Positions 23,486 through 33,435 of a stretch of DNA of 64,000 bases are shown piece by piece (the stretch's first letter is position 1; each line of letters starts with the position of its first letter). The DNA is taken from positions 2,560,001 through 2,624,000 of the forward strand of contig NZ_OY761823.1 of assembly GCF_963664965.1 (NCBI RefSeq). Reading direction: 5' to 3'. The notes below the pieces were generated by a model, which was not told the DNA's origin, ran no database searches, and worked only from the letters and a program-made list of their open reading frames with translations. Position numbers and translations under genes: made by a program. The stretch is from an uncultured Pseudodesulfovibrio sp. (lineage in GTDB: Bacteria; Desulfobacterota; Desulfovibrionia; Desulfovibrionales; Desulfovibrionaceae).

Positions 23486-25714
23486 ATGTTCGGCGGGCTG
23501 AGAAAACATTTCAAGAAAGATCAATTGATACTTTTTGTGACCGGTTTTGCGGCATCCATGCTCATGGCAGCCCTCTTCATAGCCCACCCTGCTTTTCTCC
23601 GCTTTCTTGATTACAAGCTCTATGATCAATTTCTTCAAAAACACCACAGCTCAAACGCCACCAGCATACCCGTTATTGTTGATATTGATGAAAAAAGTCT
23701 TGCGGAACTCGGACAATGGCCATGGCCCAGATACCGCGTGGCCATGCTCCTGAAATACATTCAGGCTTACGGCGCAGCCTCAGTCGCAACTGATATCATC
23801 TTTGTGGAACCGGACAGAACCTCTCCAGCAGTATTGCAACGGCAACTGAAAAAGGAGATGAAGATCGACATAAAAATCGAAGGACTGCCGCCAGCATTGA
23901 CAGACAACGACAAACTTCTCGCGCACAACATCAAGACCGGCCCCTTTGTGCTGGGACTTGATTTCATTACTGAAAGTCTTTTGGGAGAAGCGGAACTCGT
24001 CGAAAAAACAGGAGACTGTTTCGTCAAGCCGGCAAAAGTCGCAGTGCTTGCCCCCAAAGGAGCCCCCTCTCCTCACAGGGTTCTTTTCAAGGCAGAGGAA
24101 GCAATCTGCCCACTCCCCGATCTCGCCATGGCTGCCCCCAAAACCGGATTCATCACAATCGCCCCGGATCAGGACAGTGTTTACCGCCGCGTCCCACTCC
24201 TTTTCAGCTGGAATGAAAAATTCTATCCGAGTCTCGCCTTGTCGGCCCTCATGCAGGCTACCGGCATGAAGTCCATGGTGCTCAAAATGTCGAATATCGG
24301 CGTAGAATCCGTTCGGCTCGGAAAGACCGTCATTCCCACGGACAAACGGGGAAGAATGCTGATCAACTACCGTGGACCGATGAAAACATTCGAATACATC
24401 AGCGCTGCCGATATTCTGAATAAAAAACTGAAACCAGGAGCACTGCGCGGAAAAATCGCATTCATCGGCACATCCGCCGCCGGACTCAAGGATATCCGCG
24501 CCACCCCGCTGGACCCCGGTTATCCGGGCGTTGAAGCACACGCCACCATTGTGGACAATATCATCTCAAAACAGTTTCTCAACATACCGGACTGGGCCAA
24601 AGGCGTAGAGTTCGCCACGATGCTTCTTCTCGGTCTCATCACTACTCTGCTCCTCATGTGGGCCAGAGCAGCTTGGCTGGTCCTCCCCCTTCTCGGCATG
24701 GGGTATGCCGTCTGGTTCGGGTCAGTACATTTATACACTGAATACAGATACTACATTTCTCCTCTCTATTCTTTCCTGAACCTCGGACTGACATTCATTC
24801 TGCTTACCGTAATCAAGTTCTGGCGCGAAGAACATGCCAAAAAATTCATTCACGGCGCATTCGCACATTATCTGGCGCCGTCAGTCATTTCACAAATCAT
24901 GGATGATCCGGATTCGCTTTCCCTTGAAGGACAGGAAAAGGATATTACCATCCAGTTCTCCGATGTACGCAGCTTTACCTCACTCTCTGAAAAACTGACT
25001 CCGACACAGGTGACCAATCTGCTCCATGATTACCTGACTCCCATGACACGCATAATTACGGAACATCAGGGAACACTGGACAAATTCATCGGTGATGCTG
25101 TCATGGCTTTCTGGAATGCCCCCCTTGATGTTGAAAACCATCAGGAAAGATCACTGGAAGCAGCACTCGCGCAGCAGGATAAACTGGAAGAACTCAATGA
25201 ACTTTTTATTGAAAAATACGGATTTACCATTGCTGTCGGAACAGGAATTCACTCCGGCTCTGTCCGAGTCGGCAACATGGGATCAGCCGATTTATTCGAC
25301 TACACACTGATCGGCGACAATGTGAACCTCGCTTCCCGTTTGGAAGGATTGACAAAATTCTACGGCCAAAAACTCGTCGTTAGCCAAACCATTGTTGACG
25401 CATGCCAGGGGAAATACCATTTCCGAATTCTCGACAGCGTCCGCGTCAAAGGCAAGAAAAAACCTGTAACAATCTATACCGCTTACACTCTTGAAGCTGC
25501 TGCGAAAAGAAAAGAGGAACTCGACAAATATGAAAAGGCGCACACATTGTATCTGGAAATGAGATTCGATGAAGCGCGGAAGTTGTTTGAAGAACTCAAA
25601 GCCCTCGAAGCGGAGCCATTGCTTTATGACTTGTATATCGAGCGATGCGAACACCTCAAGGAAGAGCATCCGGGTGAGGGGTGGGACGGCGTATTCACTC
25701 ACAAGACCAAATAA
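23486..25714 (+). CDS. CHASE2-sensor adenylate/guanylate cyclase
   Basis: The product is 742 residues. An N-terminal membrane segment (about 15-35) precedes a large periplasmic CHASE2 sensor domain (about 40-360), with its typical DIDEKSLAELGQWPWPR start and PG(Y/V)E-x-HA end. Three membrane segments follow (about 370-445). The class III cyclase domain (about 480-660) keeps both metal-binding Asp (FSDVRSF near 493, GDAVMAF near 536) and the transition-state Asn/Arg (NLASRLE near 613). It should make cAMP or cGMP in response to an outside signal; the family more often makes cAMP. GGAG precedes the ATG. It diverges from the secretion operon, with about 190 bp of AT-rich DNA between. Confidence 0.93.
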   Translation: MFGGLRKHFKKDQLILFVTGFAASMLMAALFIAHPAFLRFLDYKLYDQFLQKHHSSNATSIPVIVDIDEKSLAELGQWPWPRYRVAMLLKYIQAYGAASVATDIIFVEPDRTSPAVLQRQLKKEMKIDIKIEGLPPALTDNDKLLAHNIKTGPFVLGLDFITESLLGEAELVEKTGDCFVKPAKVAVLAPKGAPSPHRVLFKAEEAICPLPDLAMAAPKTGFITIAPDQDSVYRRVPLLFSWNEKFYPSLALSALMQATGMKSMVLKMSNIGVESVRLGKTVIPTDKRGRMLINYRGPMKTFEYISAADILNKKLKPGALRGKIAFIGTSAAGLKDIRATPLDPGYPGVEAHATIVDNIISKQFLNIPDWAKGVEFATMLLLGLITTLLLMWARAAWLVLPLLGMGYAVWFGSVHLYTEYRYYISPLYSFLNLGLTFILLTVIKFWREEHAKKFIHGAFAHYLAPSVISQIMDDPDSLSLEGQEKDITIQFSDVRSFTSLSEKLTPTQVTNLLHDYLTPMTRIITEHQGTLDKFIGDAVMAFWNAPLDVENHQERSLEAALAQQDKLEELNELFIEKYGFTIAVGTGIHSGSVRVGNMGSADLFDYTLIGDNVNLASRLEGLTKFYGQKLVVSQTIVDACQGKYHFRILDSVRVKGKKKPVTIYTAYTLEAAAKRKEELDKYEKAHTLYLEMRFDEARKLFEELKALEAEPLLYDLYIERCEHLKEEHPGEGWDGVFTHKTK

Positions 25715-25715
25715 G

Positions 25716-25745
25716 AAAAAGGGGCCACAGATGCGGCCCCTTTTT
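25716..25745. terminator. Terminator after the cyclase
   Basis: An 11-bp stem AAAAAGGGGCC/GGCCCCTTTTT (25716-25726 with 25735-25745) has T-runs on both strands. It is shared with the leftward gene ending at 25769. Confidence 0.85.
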
Positions 25746-25768
25746 CTTTCAATATAATCTAAAGCTTC

Positions 25769-27031
25769 TTAGGGATTATTCATCATCCCTTCGATGAACT
25801 CGTCAGGCCACAATGCCGGAGAGGGATCACCCTCCATAAGCCGTTTTTTCGCCTCTGCGTCCAACTTGAAGCCGTTCTTGATGAAGCTGGTGTAAAAACC
25901 AGCGGCATCAATTTCACCAATAAGGATGCAACCGGCAAGCACATCATCCTTGAAAATCAATTTCCGGTACACACTGTTTTCCCGATCAAGCATCACATCA
26001 GTCTCATATCCATCCTCGTCGGCAAGATTCGTCTCACCTACGGAAATGGTAGCAAGCCCATAATATGTGATGGAGTTCATGGAAAGTCCGCCAGTATACG
26101 GTTTTTCCGCACCAGCCATATTCAGTCCGGCATACCTTCCCTGAGAATACGCATTGGGCCAAATGGGTCGAACGGTATATTCACCGGTAAGCAGATCCTT
26201 GGCTTCAGCCACATCCCCTGCGGCAAACACCTCGGGATTGCTTGTAGCCATGTAATCGTCAACCCGAATGCCCTGCTCTGTCCTGATACCGGCCTGAGCT
26301 GCAAGTCCCATATTCGGCCGGACACCGGCAGCCACGATGACGACATCGGCTTCGATGAATCCTTTATCGGTTTCAACGCCCTTGATTGTCCCGTCACCGT
26401 GACGGACGATTTCCTTGGTGCCCGTTCCCTGCATGAAATTGATGCCGTTTTTTTCAAGATGGTCGACAATCATCTCGCCTGCCACCTCATCAAAATAAGT
26501 ACGCATAATGCGGGAACGGACAACAATGGTCACATCCACGCCTTTTTCAGCAAACCCTTCCGCGGCCTTCAGGGCGATCAACCCGGCACCGATGACAACA
26601 ACCTTTTTCACTCGATCGACAAGCTCACGCAGAGCTTCGGCATGCGCCACGGTAGTGAAATTGTGAACACCAGGCCCCTCGATACCGGGAATTCCCGGAT
26701 TCACAGGAGAGCCACCCGTGGCAAGAAGCAACTTGCCGTAGACGACTTTCTCCCCGCTATCCAAAAGCAATTCCTTCTTCTCGGAATCAATGGACAACAC
26801 TCTGGATCCGAGCTTCATCTCCACATTATTTGTCTTGTAAAACTCTTCCGGCCTGAATGGGAGCGTCTCAAATTTGATCTTATCCGAGAGATAATAGGAA
26901 ATGAGAGGGCGACCATACGTCGGCACTTCTTCGTCACTGACAATCAAGATTTTGCCTGTTTTATCATGTTGACGAATTCCTTCGATGGCTCCGATGGCGG
27001 AAACGCCATTTCCTACAATTACGTAATCCAT
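25769..27031 (-). CDS. FAD-dependent NAD(P)H oxidoreductase
   Basis: The product is about 420 residues from the ATG at 27031, chosen because AAGGGAG lies about 6 nt upstream and the FAD-binding motif then sits at the N-terminus (VIVGNGVSAIGA, with the variant GxGxxA). A second Rossmann motif, for NAD(P)H, appears near 150 (VVIGAGLIALKAAEG), and the FAD-contact motif 'VFAAGDVAEA' near 280. This is the nitrite reductase/rubredoxin reductase/BenDO group, which moves electrons from NAD(P)H to a partner protein. The partner is unknown: no rubredoxin or NirD gene is adjacent. Oxidative-stress or electron-bifurcation roles are possible. Confidence 0.85.
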   Translation of the reverse strand: MDYVIVGNGVSAIGAIEGIRQHDKTGKILIVSDEEVPTYGRPLISYYLSDKIKFETLPFRPEEFYKTNNVEMKLGSRVLSIDSEKKELLLDSGEKVVYGKLLLATGGSPVNPGIPGIEGPGVHNFTTVAHAEALRELVDRVKKVVVIGAGLIALKAAEGFAEKGVDVTIVVRSRIMRTYFDEVAGEMIVDHLEKNGINFMQGTGTKEIVRHGDGTIKGVETDKGFIEADVVIVAAGVRPNMGLAAQAGIRTEQGIRVDDYMATSNPEVFAAGDVAEAKDLLTGEYTVRPIWPNAYSQGRYAGLNMAGAEKPYTGGLSMNSITYYGLATISVGETNLADEDGYETDVMLDRENSVYRKLIFKDDVLAGCILIGEIDAAGFYTSFIKNGFKLDAEAKKRLMEGDPSPALWPDEFIEGMMNNP

Positions 27032-27277
27032 ATCCAATCTCCCTTCGATCATATTTTTGCGTATTGCCAATTTTGCCAATTTTGCCTCAGCAAATCAAGA
27101 AGAATGATTGTCTACCCATTTTTCATTAAAAAATCCATAAATATAAATTCAAACACCAGTTTCACATCAACTCTTTGTGATTGTTGACAAAACGCACAAA
27201 GCAAAGAGTTTGCAAGAAGAAGAAAAGACAGCTAATTAAGGCACCTTCACAACGCAATCTCAGGAGATAATGATTCC

Positions 27278-28696
27278 GTGAGTATCGAAGGAAATAAAGT
27301 ATTAATAGCAAACAGAGGCGAAATCGCCGTTAGAATCATGGAGGCCTGCGCTGATCTCGGCCTTCCCTTTGTCGCCTTATACACTAAAGAAGATGAGTAT
27401 TCCGGCCATGTTGACGTGGCTCGCAGGCTCGGTGGCAACGATTCACTTTACCGTATCCAGAATTATCTGGATGCTGGCGATATCCTGTCCGTTGCTGATG
27501 AATCCGGTGCAACCGCGATTCATCCCGGTTACGGTTTCTTTTCTGAAAACTACCGATTTGCCAGACGCGTCACGGAACGGGATCGTCCTATGACATTTAT
27601 TGGACCGTCATGGGACGTCATCCGCGACCTCGGTGATAAAATCAATACAAAGCGCCTCGCCCGCAAGCTGGGCGTGCCTACTGTCCCCGGTTCAGACCGC
27701 GCCATCTACGATGAACTCGAAGCCGAAGCTATTGCTGAAAGCCTTTTCGAATTCCAGACGAAAATGGGCATTTCCCGTCCGGTCGTTCTGGTCAAGGCCT
27801 CTGCCGGCGGTGGCGGAATGGGAATCGATGAAGTCGAAGACATGGCTCGCTTCCGGCAGACCTACCGTCGAATTCGCAACTACTCCCTGCGAACCTTCAA
27901 CGATGAAGGCGTCCTCATTGAACAACGTGTATTCAACTTCAACCACCTTGAAGTTCAGATCGCATCTGATCGTTCCGGTATTAATCCGGTTCATTTCGGT
28001 ACTCGCAACTGTTCTGTCCAGAGTCCCGGCCTTCAGAAGCGCATTGAGGTCGCCCCCGGTTTCTGGCCGGAAAACCTCGCATACACCTTTGATGCACAAA
28101 AGCTTCTGAATGACATCACCGAGTATTCACTCTCCATCGCCCGTGAGATCAAATATGACAACGTCGGCACTTGGGAATGGATCGTGACCCCGAACGGCGA
28201 ACCGTTCCTCATGGAGGTCAATACACGAATTCAGGTTGAAAACGGCGTCTCCGCCGACATTGCCTCCGTCAATGGTGACAGCAATGTCAATCTCGTCCGT
28301 GAACAGATTCGCATCGGTCTTGGCGAAGACCTCGGCTACACCCAGAAAGACGTTTCCTTCGACGGTGTCAGCATTGAATACCGATTGATCGCTGAAGACA
28401 CTGAAACAGGCTTCACCCCGTGGGTCGGAAAAATCAACGAACTTGACTGGATGAAAGAGGACTGGTTGTCATTTCACACCCACGTCCCTCTCGACAGGCC
28501 ATACCAGATTCCGACGGAATACGACCCCAACCTCGCTCTGGCGATTATTTGGGGCAAAGACCTCGCAGAGGCCAAATCACGAGGACTCGCCTTCCTGAAC
28601 GACCTCAAATTGAAAGGTGCTGACTCCAGCGGGTCTTCCATGAAGTCAAACATCCCCTTCCTCATCGAAAAAACTGAAAACCTGCTTGAATTTTAA
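27278..28696 (+). CDS. Biotin carboxylase subunit of acyl-CoA carboxylase
   Basis: The product is 472 residues. The N-terminus has the biotin carboxylase signature (VLIANRGEIAVRIM), followed by HPGYGFFSEN, the Gly-rich ATP loop KASAGGGGMGI, GTRNCSVQ and the catalytic-loop pattern 'EVNTRIQVE'. It activates bicarbonate with ATP and loads it onto biotin on a carrier protein. There is no biotin-carrier domain, so the carrier is encoded elsewhere. It starts with GTG. A three-codon frame (ATG ATT CCG TGA) with its own AGGAG ends exactly over this GTG. The fused carboxyltransferase gene begins 11 bp downstream, so both form one acetyl-CoA (or propionyl-CoA) carboxylase operon for fatty acid synthesis. 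Confidence 0.92.
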   Translation: MSIEGNKVLIANRGEIAVRIMEACADLGLPFVALYTKEDEYSGHVDVARRLGGNDSLYRIQNYLDAGDILSVADESGATAIHPGYGFFSENYRFARRVTERDRPMTFIGPSWDVIRDLGDKINTKRLARKLGVPTVPGSDRAIYDELEAEAIAESLFEFQTKMGISRPVVLVKASAGGGGMGIDEVEDMARFRQTYRRIRNYSLRTFNDEGVLIEQRVFNFNHLEVQIASDRSGINPVHFGTRNCSVQSPGLQKRIEVAPGFWPENLAYTFDAQKLLNDITEYSLSIAREIKYDNVGTWEWIVTPNGEPFLMEVNTRIQVENGVSADIASVNGDSNVNLVREQIRIGLGEDLGYTQKDVSFDGVSIEYRLIAEDTETGFTPWVGKINELDWMKEDWLSFHTHVPLDRPYQIPTEYDPNLALAIIWGKDLAEAKSRGLAFLNDLKLKGADSSGSSMKSNIPFLIEKTENLLEF

Positions 28697-28707
28697 ACAG
28701 GTACGAT

Positions 28708-30954
28708 ATGAATATAGACAAAAAAACTACGGAGCTTCTGGAACGGGTCAACTACGCCCGTGAGATTCTCGGAAACAAGTCCCGCCCCGAGCTGGATGCG
28801 TTTTCCAAGGAAATCGAAGAGCTTCCCGTCAAGTTCCAGAATAGGTCCGAGGACCGTGCAATTCGTGCGCTTGAATCGCTCGACAAACGCTTGTCCACCA
28901 TGGAAGCCGCCATTGACGCGCAGTTGACTGCCATGGACAAGGTTCGCATTGTTCGCCACCCACAGCGTATATGCCTCAAAGATATCCTTGAAAACGTCTA
29001 CGACAATTATACTGAAATAGGCGGCAAGGACGAACATTCCATCGACCCCGGCATGCTGATCGCCCGCGCGTATATTACACGACGCAAAGGCAAGAAGATT
29101 ATCAACCAGCCGGTCATGGTCGTCGGACAGGAAAAAGGTCATGGTCAGGAATTCCGCAACGGCGGTTCCATCAAACCTTGGGGAAACAGCAAGGCACTCA
29201 AATACATGGAAGTCGCCGCACGCGAGCAGATTCCCATCCATGCCTACGTTAACACTCCCGGCTCCTACCCTGTCGAGGATTTCCCCGGAGCAGCACAGCA
29301 GATCGCTGAAAATATCTATGAAATGGCAGGACTGCCCGTTCCCATCATCGCCATCTTCTCCGAAGGCGGTTCCGGTGGCGCAGAAGCCATCGGCATGGCG
29401 GACAAGCGCCTCATGCTTTCTCATGGATATTATTCCGTAATCTCTCCGGAAGGAGCGGCTGCCATTGAAGGACGCATCAAGGGATCGGAGCGCGCTCCGG
29501 TCGAACTGATCGAATCCTGCGCCATCTCCCAGCGCATCACGGCACAGGACAACCTCAGGAACGGATATATCGATGAAATCATCGAAGAACCGTCCCTCGG
29601 TGCCCGTCCGGATCATTTCGATTTTTACAAGCAGATGCGTGAACAGGTCGTTCGCGCCACTGATGAAGTCGCACTGTCCATTCGCGGCATGAGCCTGTTC
29701 AGGGCCTTTGCCATGCGTCATTTCAGAAAACACGCCGACATCATCGTTCGCTGGTCCCTCAGTGAAAAGGCCCGTGAACGCCTGATTGCTCGTCGTTTCA
29801 AGAAATACCGCAAGCTTGCACAGCATGCCTATCAGGACAATCGCTCGCTGCTTGAAAAGCTCAACGCGACCCGGACCGGAATCGTTTCAACCACGACTTC
29901 GGCTGTCCAGTATGGTTTGATCAAGCCTTTCAAACAGAAATTCACCAGAATCATTGAAGAAGCGACTGATGAAATTCATGTAGTCACAGGCCGGTTCGAA
30001 TCAGTATTCAGCAACGTTCTCAAAAAAGTCGGCGGCAAATCCAACGGGAAGAGTCAGGCGGAAATCGAGCTTACCGGATTGTCCCAGTCGGAACCGGAAA
30101 AGAAGATCATTCCGACCGACTCCAACTACGTCAGCCCGCAGGCTCACCTTGATCGTGAAATCACCTGTCCGAATGCGGACAAACGTGGCTGCCTCGACAT
30201 CTGGGCTCGTGATCTTTTCACTGATTTCGCAGGTGTTTGCCCTCACTGTGGGTACAACTTCCCCATGGAATACCAATGGTATCTCCACAATCTCTTTGAC
30301 AAGGGATCGATTCGGGAATTCAACAGGGACATCGCATCCGGCAACCCCACCGACTTCCCGAACTTCGAGGAACGGGTTCAGGCGGCCAAAGATAAAACCG
30401 GGCTTCAGAGCAGTTGCATGACCTTCAATGCGTCGTTGGACGGCATACGCCTGACCTGCGCCACTCTGATCGCCAATTTCCGAGGCGGTTCGGTCGGAGC
30501 TGCGGAAGGCGAGAAATTCATTCGTGCCCTGGAGCTTGCCCAGACCAAGCACCAGCCGTTTCTGGCATACGTCCACGGAACTGCCGGTATCCGCATTCAG
30601 GAAGGCGTCAACGGCCTCATCCAGATGCCCCGCTGCACCATGGCAGTCCGCAAGTACATTGAAGAAGGCGGACTGTACATTGTCCTATACGATACCAACT
30701 CCTATGCTGGCCCGGTAGCATCCTTCCTCGGTTGCTCTCCGTATCAGTATGCAGTGCGTTCCTCTCGTCTGGGCTTTGCCGGTCCCGGCGTCATCAAGGA
30801 AACCACGGGCATTGAGATACCGCCGGATTACCACAACTGCTTCAAGGCACTTTCACGCGGTCATATTCAAGGTGTCTGGAGCCGCAAGGACATCCGCAAG
30901 AATCTGCATCAGGCATTCCTGACGATTGGTGGCAGGAACCTCTATTACCGTTAA
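28708..30954 (+). CDS. Acyl-CoA carboxylase carboxyltransferase, AccA-AccD fusion
   Basis: The product is 748 residues. The first half (about 1-330) is AccA-like: helical start, then GQEKGHGQEFRNGGS and the oxyanion region GEGGSGGAEAIGMAD in the form SEGGSGGA. After a linker (about 340-480) comes an AccD-like half, opening with a four-Cys zinc site (about 487-515; ITCPN...GC and VCPHCG) and containing FRGGSVGAAEGEKF. Together the halves transfer the carboxyl group from biotin to acetyl-CoA, giving malonyl-CoA. AccA and AccD are separate proteins in most bacteria, and AccD usually comes first in fused forms; here the order is A then D. The upstream gene supplies biotin carboxylase. Confidence 0.9.
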   Translation: MNIDKKTTELLERVNYAREILGNKSRPELDAFSKEIEELPVKFQNRSEDRAIRALESLDKRLSTMEAAIDAQLTAMDKVRIVRHPQRICLKDILENVYDNYTEIGGKDEHSIDPGMLIARAYITRRKGKKIINQPVMVVGQEKGHGQEFRNGGSIKPWGNSKALKYMEVAAREQIPIHAYVNTPGSYPVEDFPGAAQQIAENIYEMAGLPVPIIAIFSEGGSGGAEAIGMADKRLMLSHGYYSVISPEGAAAIEGRIKGSERAPVELIESCAISQRITAQDNLRNGYIDEIIEEPSLGARPDHFDFYKQMREQVVRATDEVALSIRGMSLFRAFAMRHFRKHADIIVRWSLSEKARERLIARRFKKYRKLAQHAYQDNRSLLEKLNATRTGIVSTTTSAVQYGLIKPFKQKFTRIIEEATDEIHVVTGRFESVFSNVLKKVGGKSNGKSQAEIELTGLSQSEPEKKIIPTDSNYVSPQAHLDREITCPNADKRGCLDIWARDLFTDFAGVCPHCGYNFPMEYQWYLHNLFDKGSIREFNRDIASGNPTDFPNFEERVQAAKDKTGLQSSCMTFNASLDGIRLTCATLIANFRGGSVGAAEGEKFIRALELAQTKHQPFLAYVHGTAGIRIQEGVNGLIQMPRCTMAVRKYIEEGGLYIVLYDTNSYAGPVASFLGCSPYQYAVRSSRLGFAGPGVIKETTGIEIPPDYHNCFKALSRGHIQGVWSRKDIRKNLHQAFLTIGGRNLYYR

Positions 30955-30975
30955 AAAAACAATTCCAAAATCATT

Positions 30976-31007
30976 AAAAGGCAGTCACATTCGTGTGACT
31001 GCCTTTT
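30976..31007 (+). terminator. Terminator with TTCG loop
   Basis: A perfect 14-bp stem (30976-30989 with 30994-31007) closed by a TTCG tetraloop, with a long T-run after it. It ends the carboxylase operon. Confidence 0.92.
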
Positions 31008-31164
31008 TTTTTTACAAAAAACAGTCAATCCGTCACCATGGTGTAACAACACACTCCATCCCGCGTGTCACCTTTCCTTGGACGAAACACCATATAGTTG
31101 CGTGTCAAACGCAATGCTTCGATATAAAAGCCCCGCTCGGCCCGATACTACAGAAGGGATTGAT

Positions 31165-33381
31165 ATGCATATGAAACTTCCTGCTTATCTACTAGCAAAC
31201 AAACGAATTTCCGACACTTCCGAAACCACTCTCATCCTTATTACAATCAAGGATCATTCAATATTGGAAGAGATGTACGGACACTCTTTCATTGTACGAA
31301 TCAAGCAGGAATTGCAGGACATTCTTGCTCGAATAGCCACAAGAATATCCAACAGTGAAAACATCGATTTCAGGAACACCGGCCCCGGTGAAGTCGCCCT
31401 TCTCATCCCCGCCTACGACTCTCCTGCCGATATCGCATACGAATACAAAACACAGGCACAAAACGACCTGAAACGAACCATGATCCACCAGACTGGACGG
31501 GGGATCGAACTCGGCATGGGCTATGCCAAACTCCCTGATGGACTTGGCTCTCCCCAAAGTACGAAATTCAATATTCTGCTGGAAAACGCACGTCGCATGA
31601 CCAAAATCCCCTTGGACATGACACGGCTCGCTATCACAAACCGTTTCAATGAGATCGTTGAGCAAAAAAAGATCAGCACACTCTACCAGCCGATTCTTGA
31701 TTTCCGAACCGGGACAATTCTTGGTTGGGAATCACTCACACGCGGTCCGCTTGAATCATCTTTCAGGTCTCCGGTGGTGCTTTTTGAAACGGCAGAACAA
31801 CTCGGACGCCTGTTCGCTTTGGAAAAACTCTGCCGAGAATCCGCCATTCAAAATGCCGGTCACCTGAGTGGCGGACAAAAACTCTTTCTCAACATTCATC
31901 CCAAAACCATGGCTGATCCCGAATTCACTCCGGGCAACACGCTCAGGCTGATGGAAAAAGCCGGCCTCAAGCCTGATGACATTGTTTTCGAAATAACCGA
32001 GCAACACAGCCTTCAGGAATTTGAATTGTTTTATCAAACTCTTGAGCACTACCGCAGCCAAGGATTCAAAATCGCTGTCGACGATGCCGGAGCCGGATAT
32101 GCAGGTCTGTCGACAATAGCCCAGCTCCGTCCGGAGTATATCAAACTGGATAAATCACTCACGGAAAATATCCACAAGGATCCGGTCAAACGCGCCCTGG
32201 TGGAAACCACCGTCACCTTTGCCAACAAAATCGGCTCACAGATAATCGCCGAAGGCATTGAAACAAAAGCACAGGCTGTGTGCATCAAGGATATTGGCGT
32301 GCATTGCGGACAAGGATACTTTATCGCACGTCCGTCTGCCCCAAAACCCGTACTCACCAAGGATTGTCAGGAACTACAATCGGCAAGTGACATATCAAGC
32401 CGGAGCGTCAATCTTTCACTTCCTATTGGGGATCTCGCTCAACCGCCTTTCCAAATGCAGCCTGACAACATGGTGTCCGATGCTCAGGAATTCTTCAAAA
32501 AGAACAACCGGTTCTCAAGCATTGTCATCACCGATAAAGAAGTCCCGCGCGGATTGATAATGGAATACCATCTCAACCGTCAGCTTTCTTCCCAGTATGG
32601 AATAGCGCTCTACTACAGACGCCCCATTGAGTCGGTCATGGACAAGACGCCACTCATTGTGGACATGAATACCCCTGTCGAGCAAGCAGCCCGAAAAGCC
32701 ATGAAACGTGAAACGCTCAAGGCATATGACGATATCATCATTACCCGCAAGGGAATCCTCTACGGCATTGTCTCCGTTCAAAAACTGCTTGATGCCATGG
32801 CCAGAATTCAGGTCGAAATGGCCAAAGGGACAAATCCGCTCACAGGGCTGCCCGGTAATGTCGCCATTGAACAGGAAGTCGAGGGACGAATCGCACAGGG
32901 CCGCACCTTCAGCATCATTTACGCAGACCTCGACCACTTCAAGGTTTACAACGACACTTACGGATTCAAGAGCGGAGACAGGATCATAAAACTGGCAGCC
33001 GACATCATGATGTGGGCTGCAAGAAAACACGCGTCGGCAAATTCCTGCCTCTGTCATATCGGCGGTGACGATTTCGTTCTTATCACCGACCCCGAATCCG
33101 TTGACAGAATATGCACCTCCATCACCCGTTGTTTTGGCCGTTTGGTAAAGAACTGTTACTGCGTGGAAGACAGGACACAAGGGTGGATAAAGGCAAAAGG
33201 TCGTGACGGAAAAACCCGCGAATATCCTTTGGTGTCAATATCCCTCGGCGTCATCAGCATCAACGGCCAGTGTTCGCTTATGGAAATTGGTGAACGTGCC
33301 GCGCATATTAAGAAATACGCCAAATCAATCCCCGGAAATTCAGTTGCTGTTGACCGAAGGCTCCCTCTCGGCAGCGAATAA
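31165..33381 (+). CDS. EAL-CBS-CBS-GGDEF signalling protein
   Basis: The product is 738 residues from the ATG at 31165, with GAAGGGA just upstream. A degenerate GGDEF-like region (about 10-150) comes first. The EAL phosphodiesterase domain (about 165-410) follows, with its key residues kept: ESL, NIHP, EITEQ, DDAGAGYAGL and AEGIET. A CBS pair (about 425-555) and a GGDEF domain (about 565-735) complete it. The active-site motif of that domain reads GGDDF, and no RxxD inhibitory site precedes it. EAL domains break down cyclic di-GMP and GGDEF domains make it; which one acts here is uncertain. CBS pairs often bind adenine nucleotides. No membrane segment, so it is cytoplasmic. Confidence 0.9.
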   Translation: MHMKLPAYLLANKRISDTSETTLILITIKDHSILEEMYGHSFIVRIKQELQDILARIATRISNSENIDFRNTGPGEVALLIPAYDSPADIAYEYKTQAQNDLKRTMIHQTGRGIELGMGYAKLPDGLGSPQSTKFNILLENARRMTKIPLDMTRLAITNRFNEIVEQKKISTLYQPILDFRTGTILGWESLTRGPLESSFRSPVVLFETAEQLGRLFALEKLCRESAIQNAGHLSGGQKLFLNIHPKTMADPEFTPGNTLRLMEKAGLKPDDIVFEITEQHSLQEFELFYQTLEHYRSQGFKIAVDDAGAGYAGLSTIAQLRPEYIKLDKSLTENIHKDPVKRALVETTVTFANKIGSQIIAEGIETKAQAVCIKDIGVHCGQGYFIARPSAPKPVLTKDCQELQSASDISSRSVNLSLPIGDLAQPPFQMQPDNMVSDAQEFFKKNNRFSSIVITDKEVPRGLIMEYHLNRQLSSQYGIALYYRRPIESVMDKTPLIVDMNTPVEQAARKAMKRETLKAYDDIIITRKGILYGIVSVQKLLDAMARIQVEMAKGTNPLTGLPGNVAIEQEVEGRIAQGRTFSIIYADLDHFKVYNDTYGFKSGDRIIKLAADIMMWAARKHASANSCLCHIGGDDFVLITDPESVDRICTSITRCFGRLVKNCYCVEDRTQGWIKAKGRDGKTREYPLVSISLGVISINGQCSLMEIGERAAHIKKYAKSIPGNSVAVDRRLPLGSE

Positions 33382-33382
33382 A

Positions 33383-33414
33383 AAAGACCCCGCATCCTTG
33401 AATGCAGGGTCTTT
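33383..33414. terminator. Terminator between the EAL/GGDEF gene and ettA
   Basis: AAAGACCC (33383-33390) pairs with GGGTCTTT (33407-33414), extended inward by GCAT/ATGC after a mismatch. It separates two convergent genes. Confidence 0.75.
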
Positions 33415-33435
33415 ATATCTTCAATTATTGAGAAA

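Noticed and set aside
28693-29826. Reverse frame of 377 codons opposite the AccA half
   Set aside because: It mirrors codon bias of the carboxyltransferase gene, which is clearly real.
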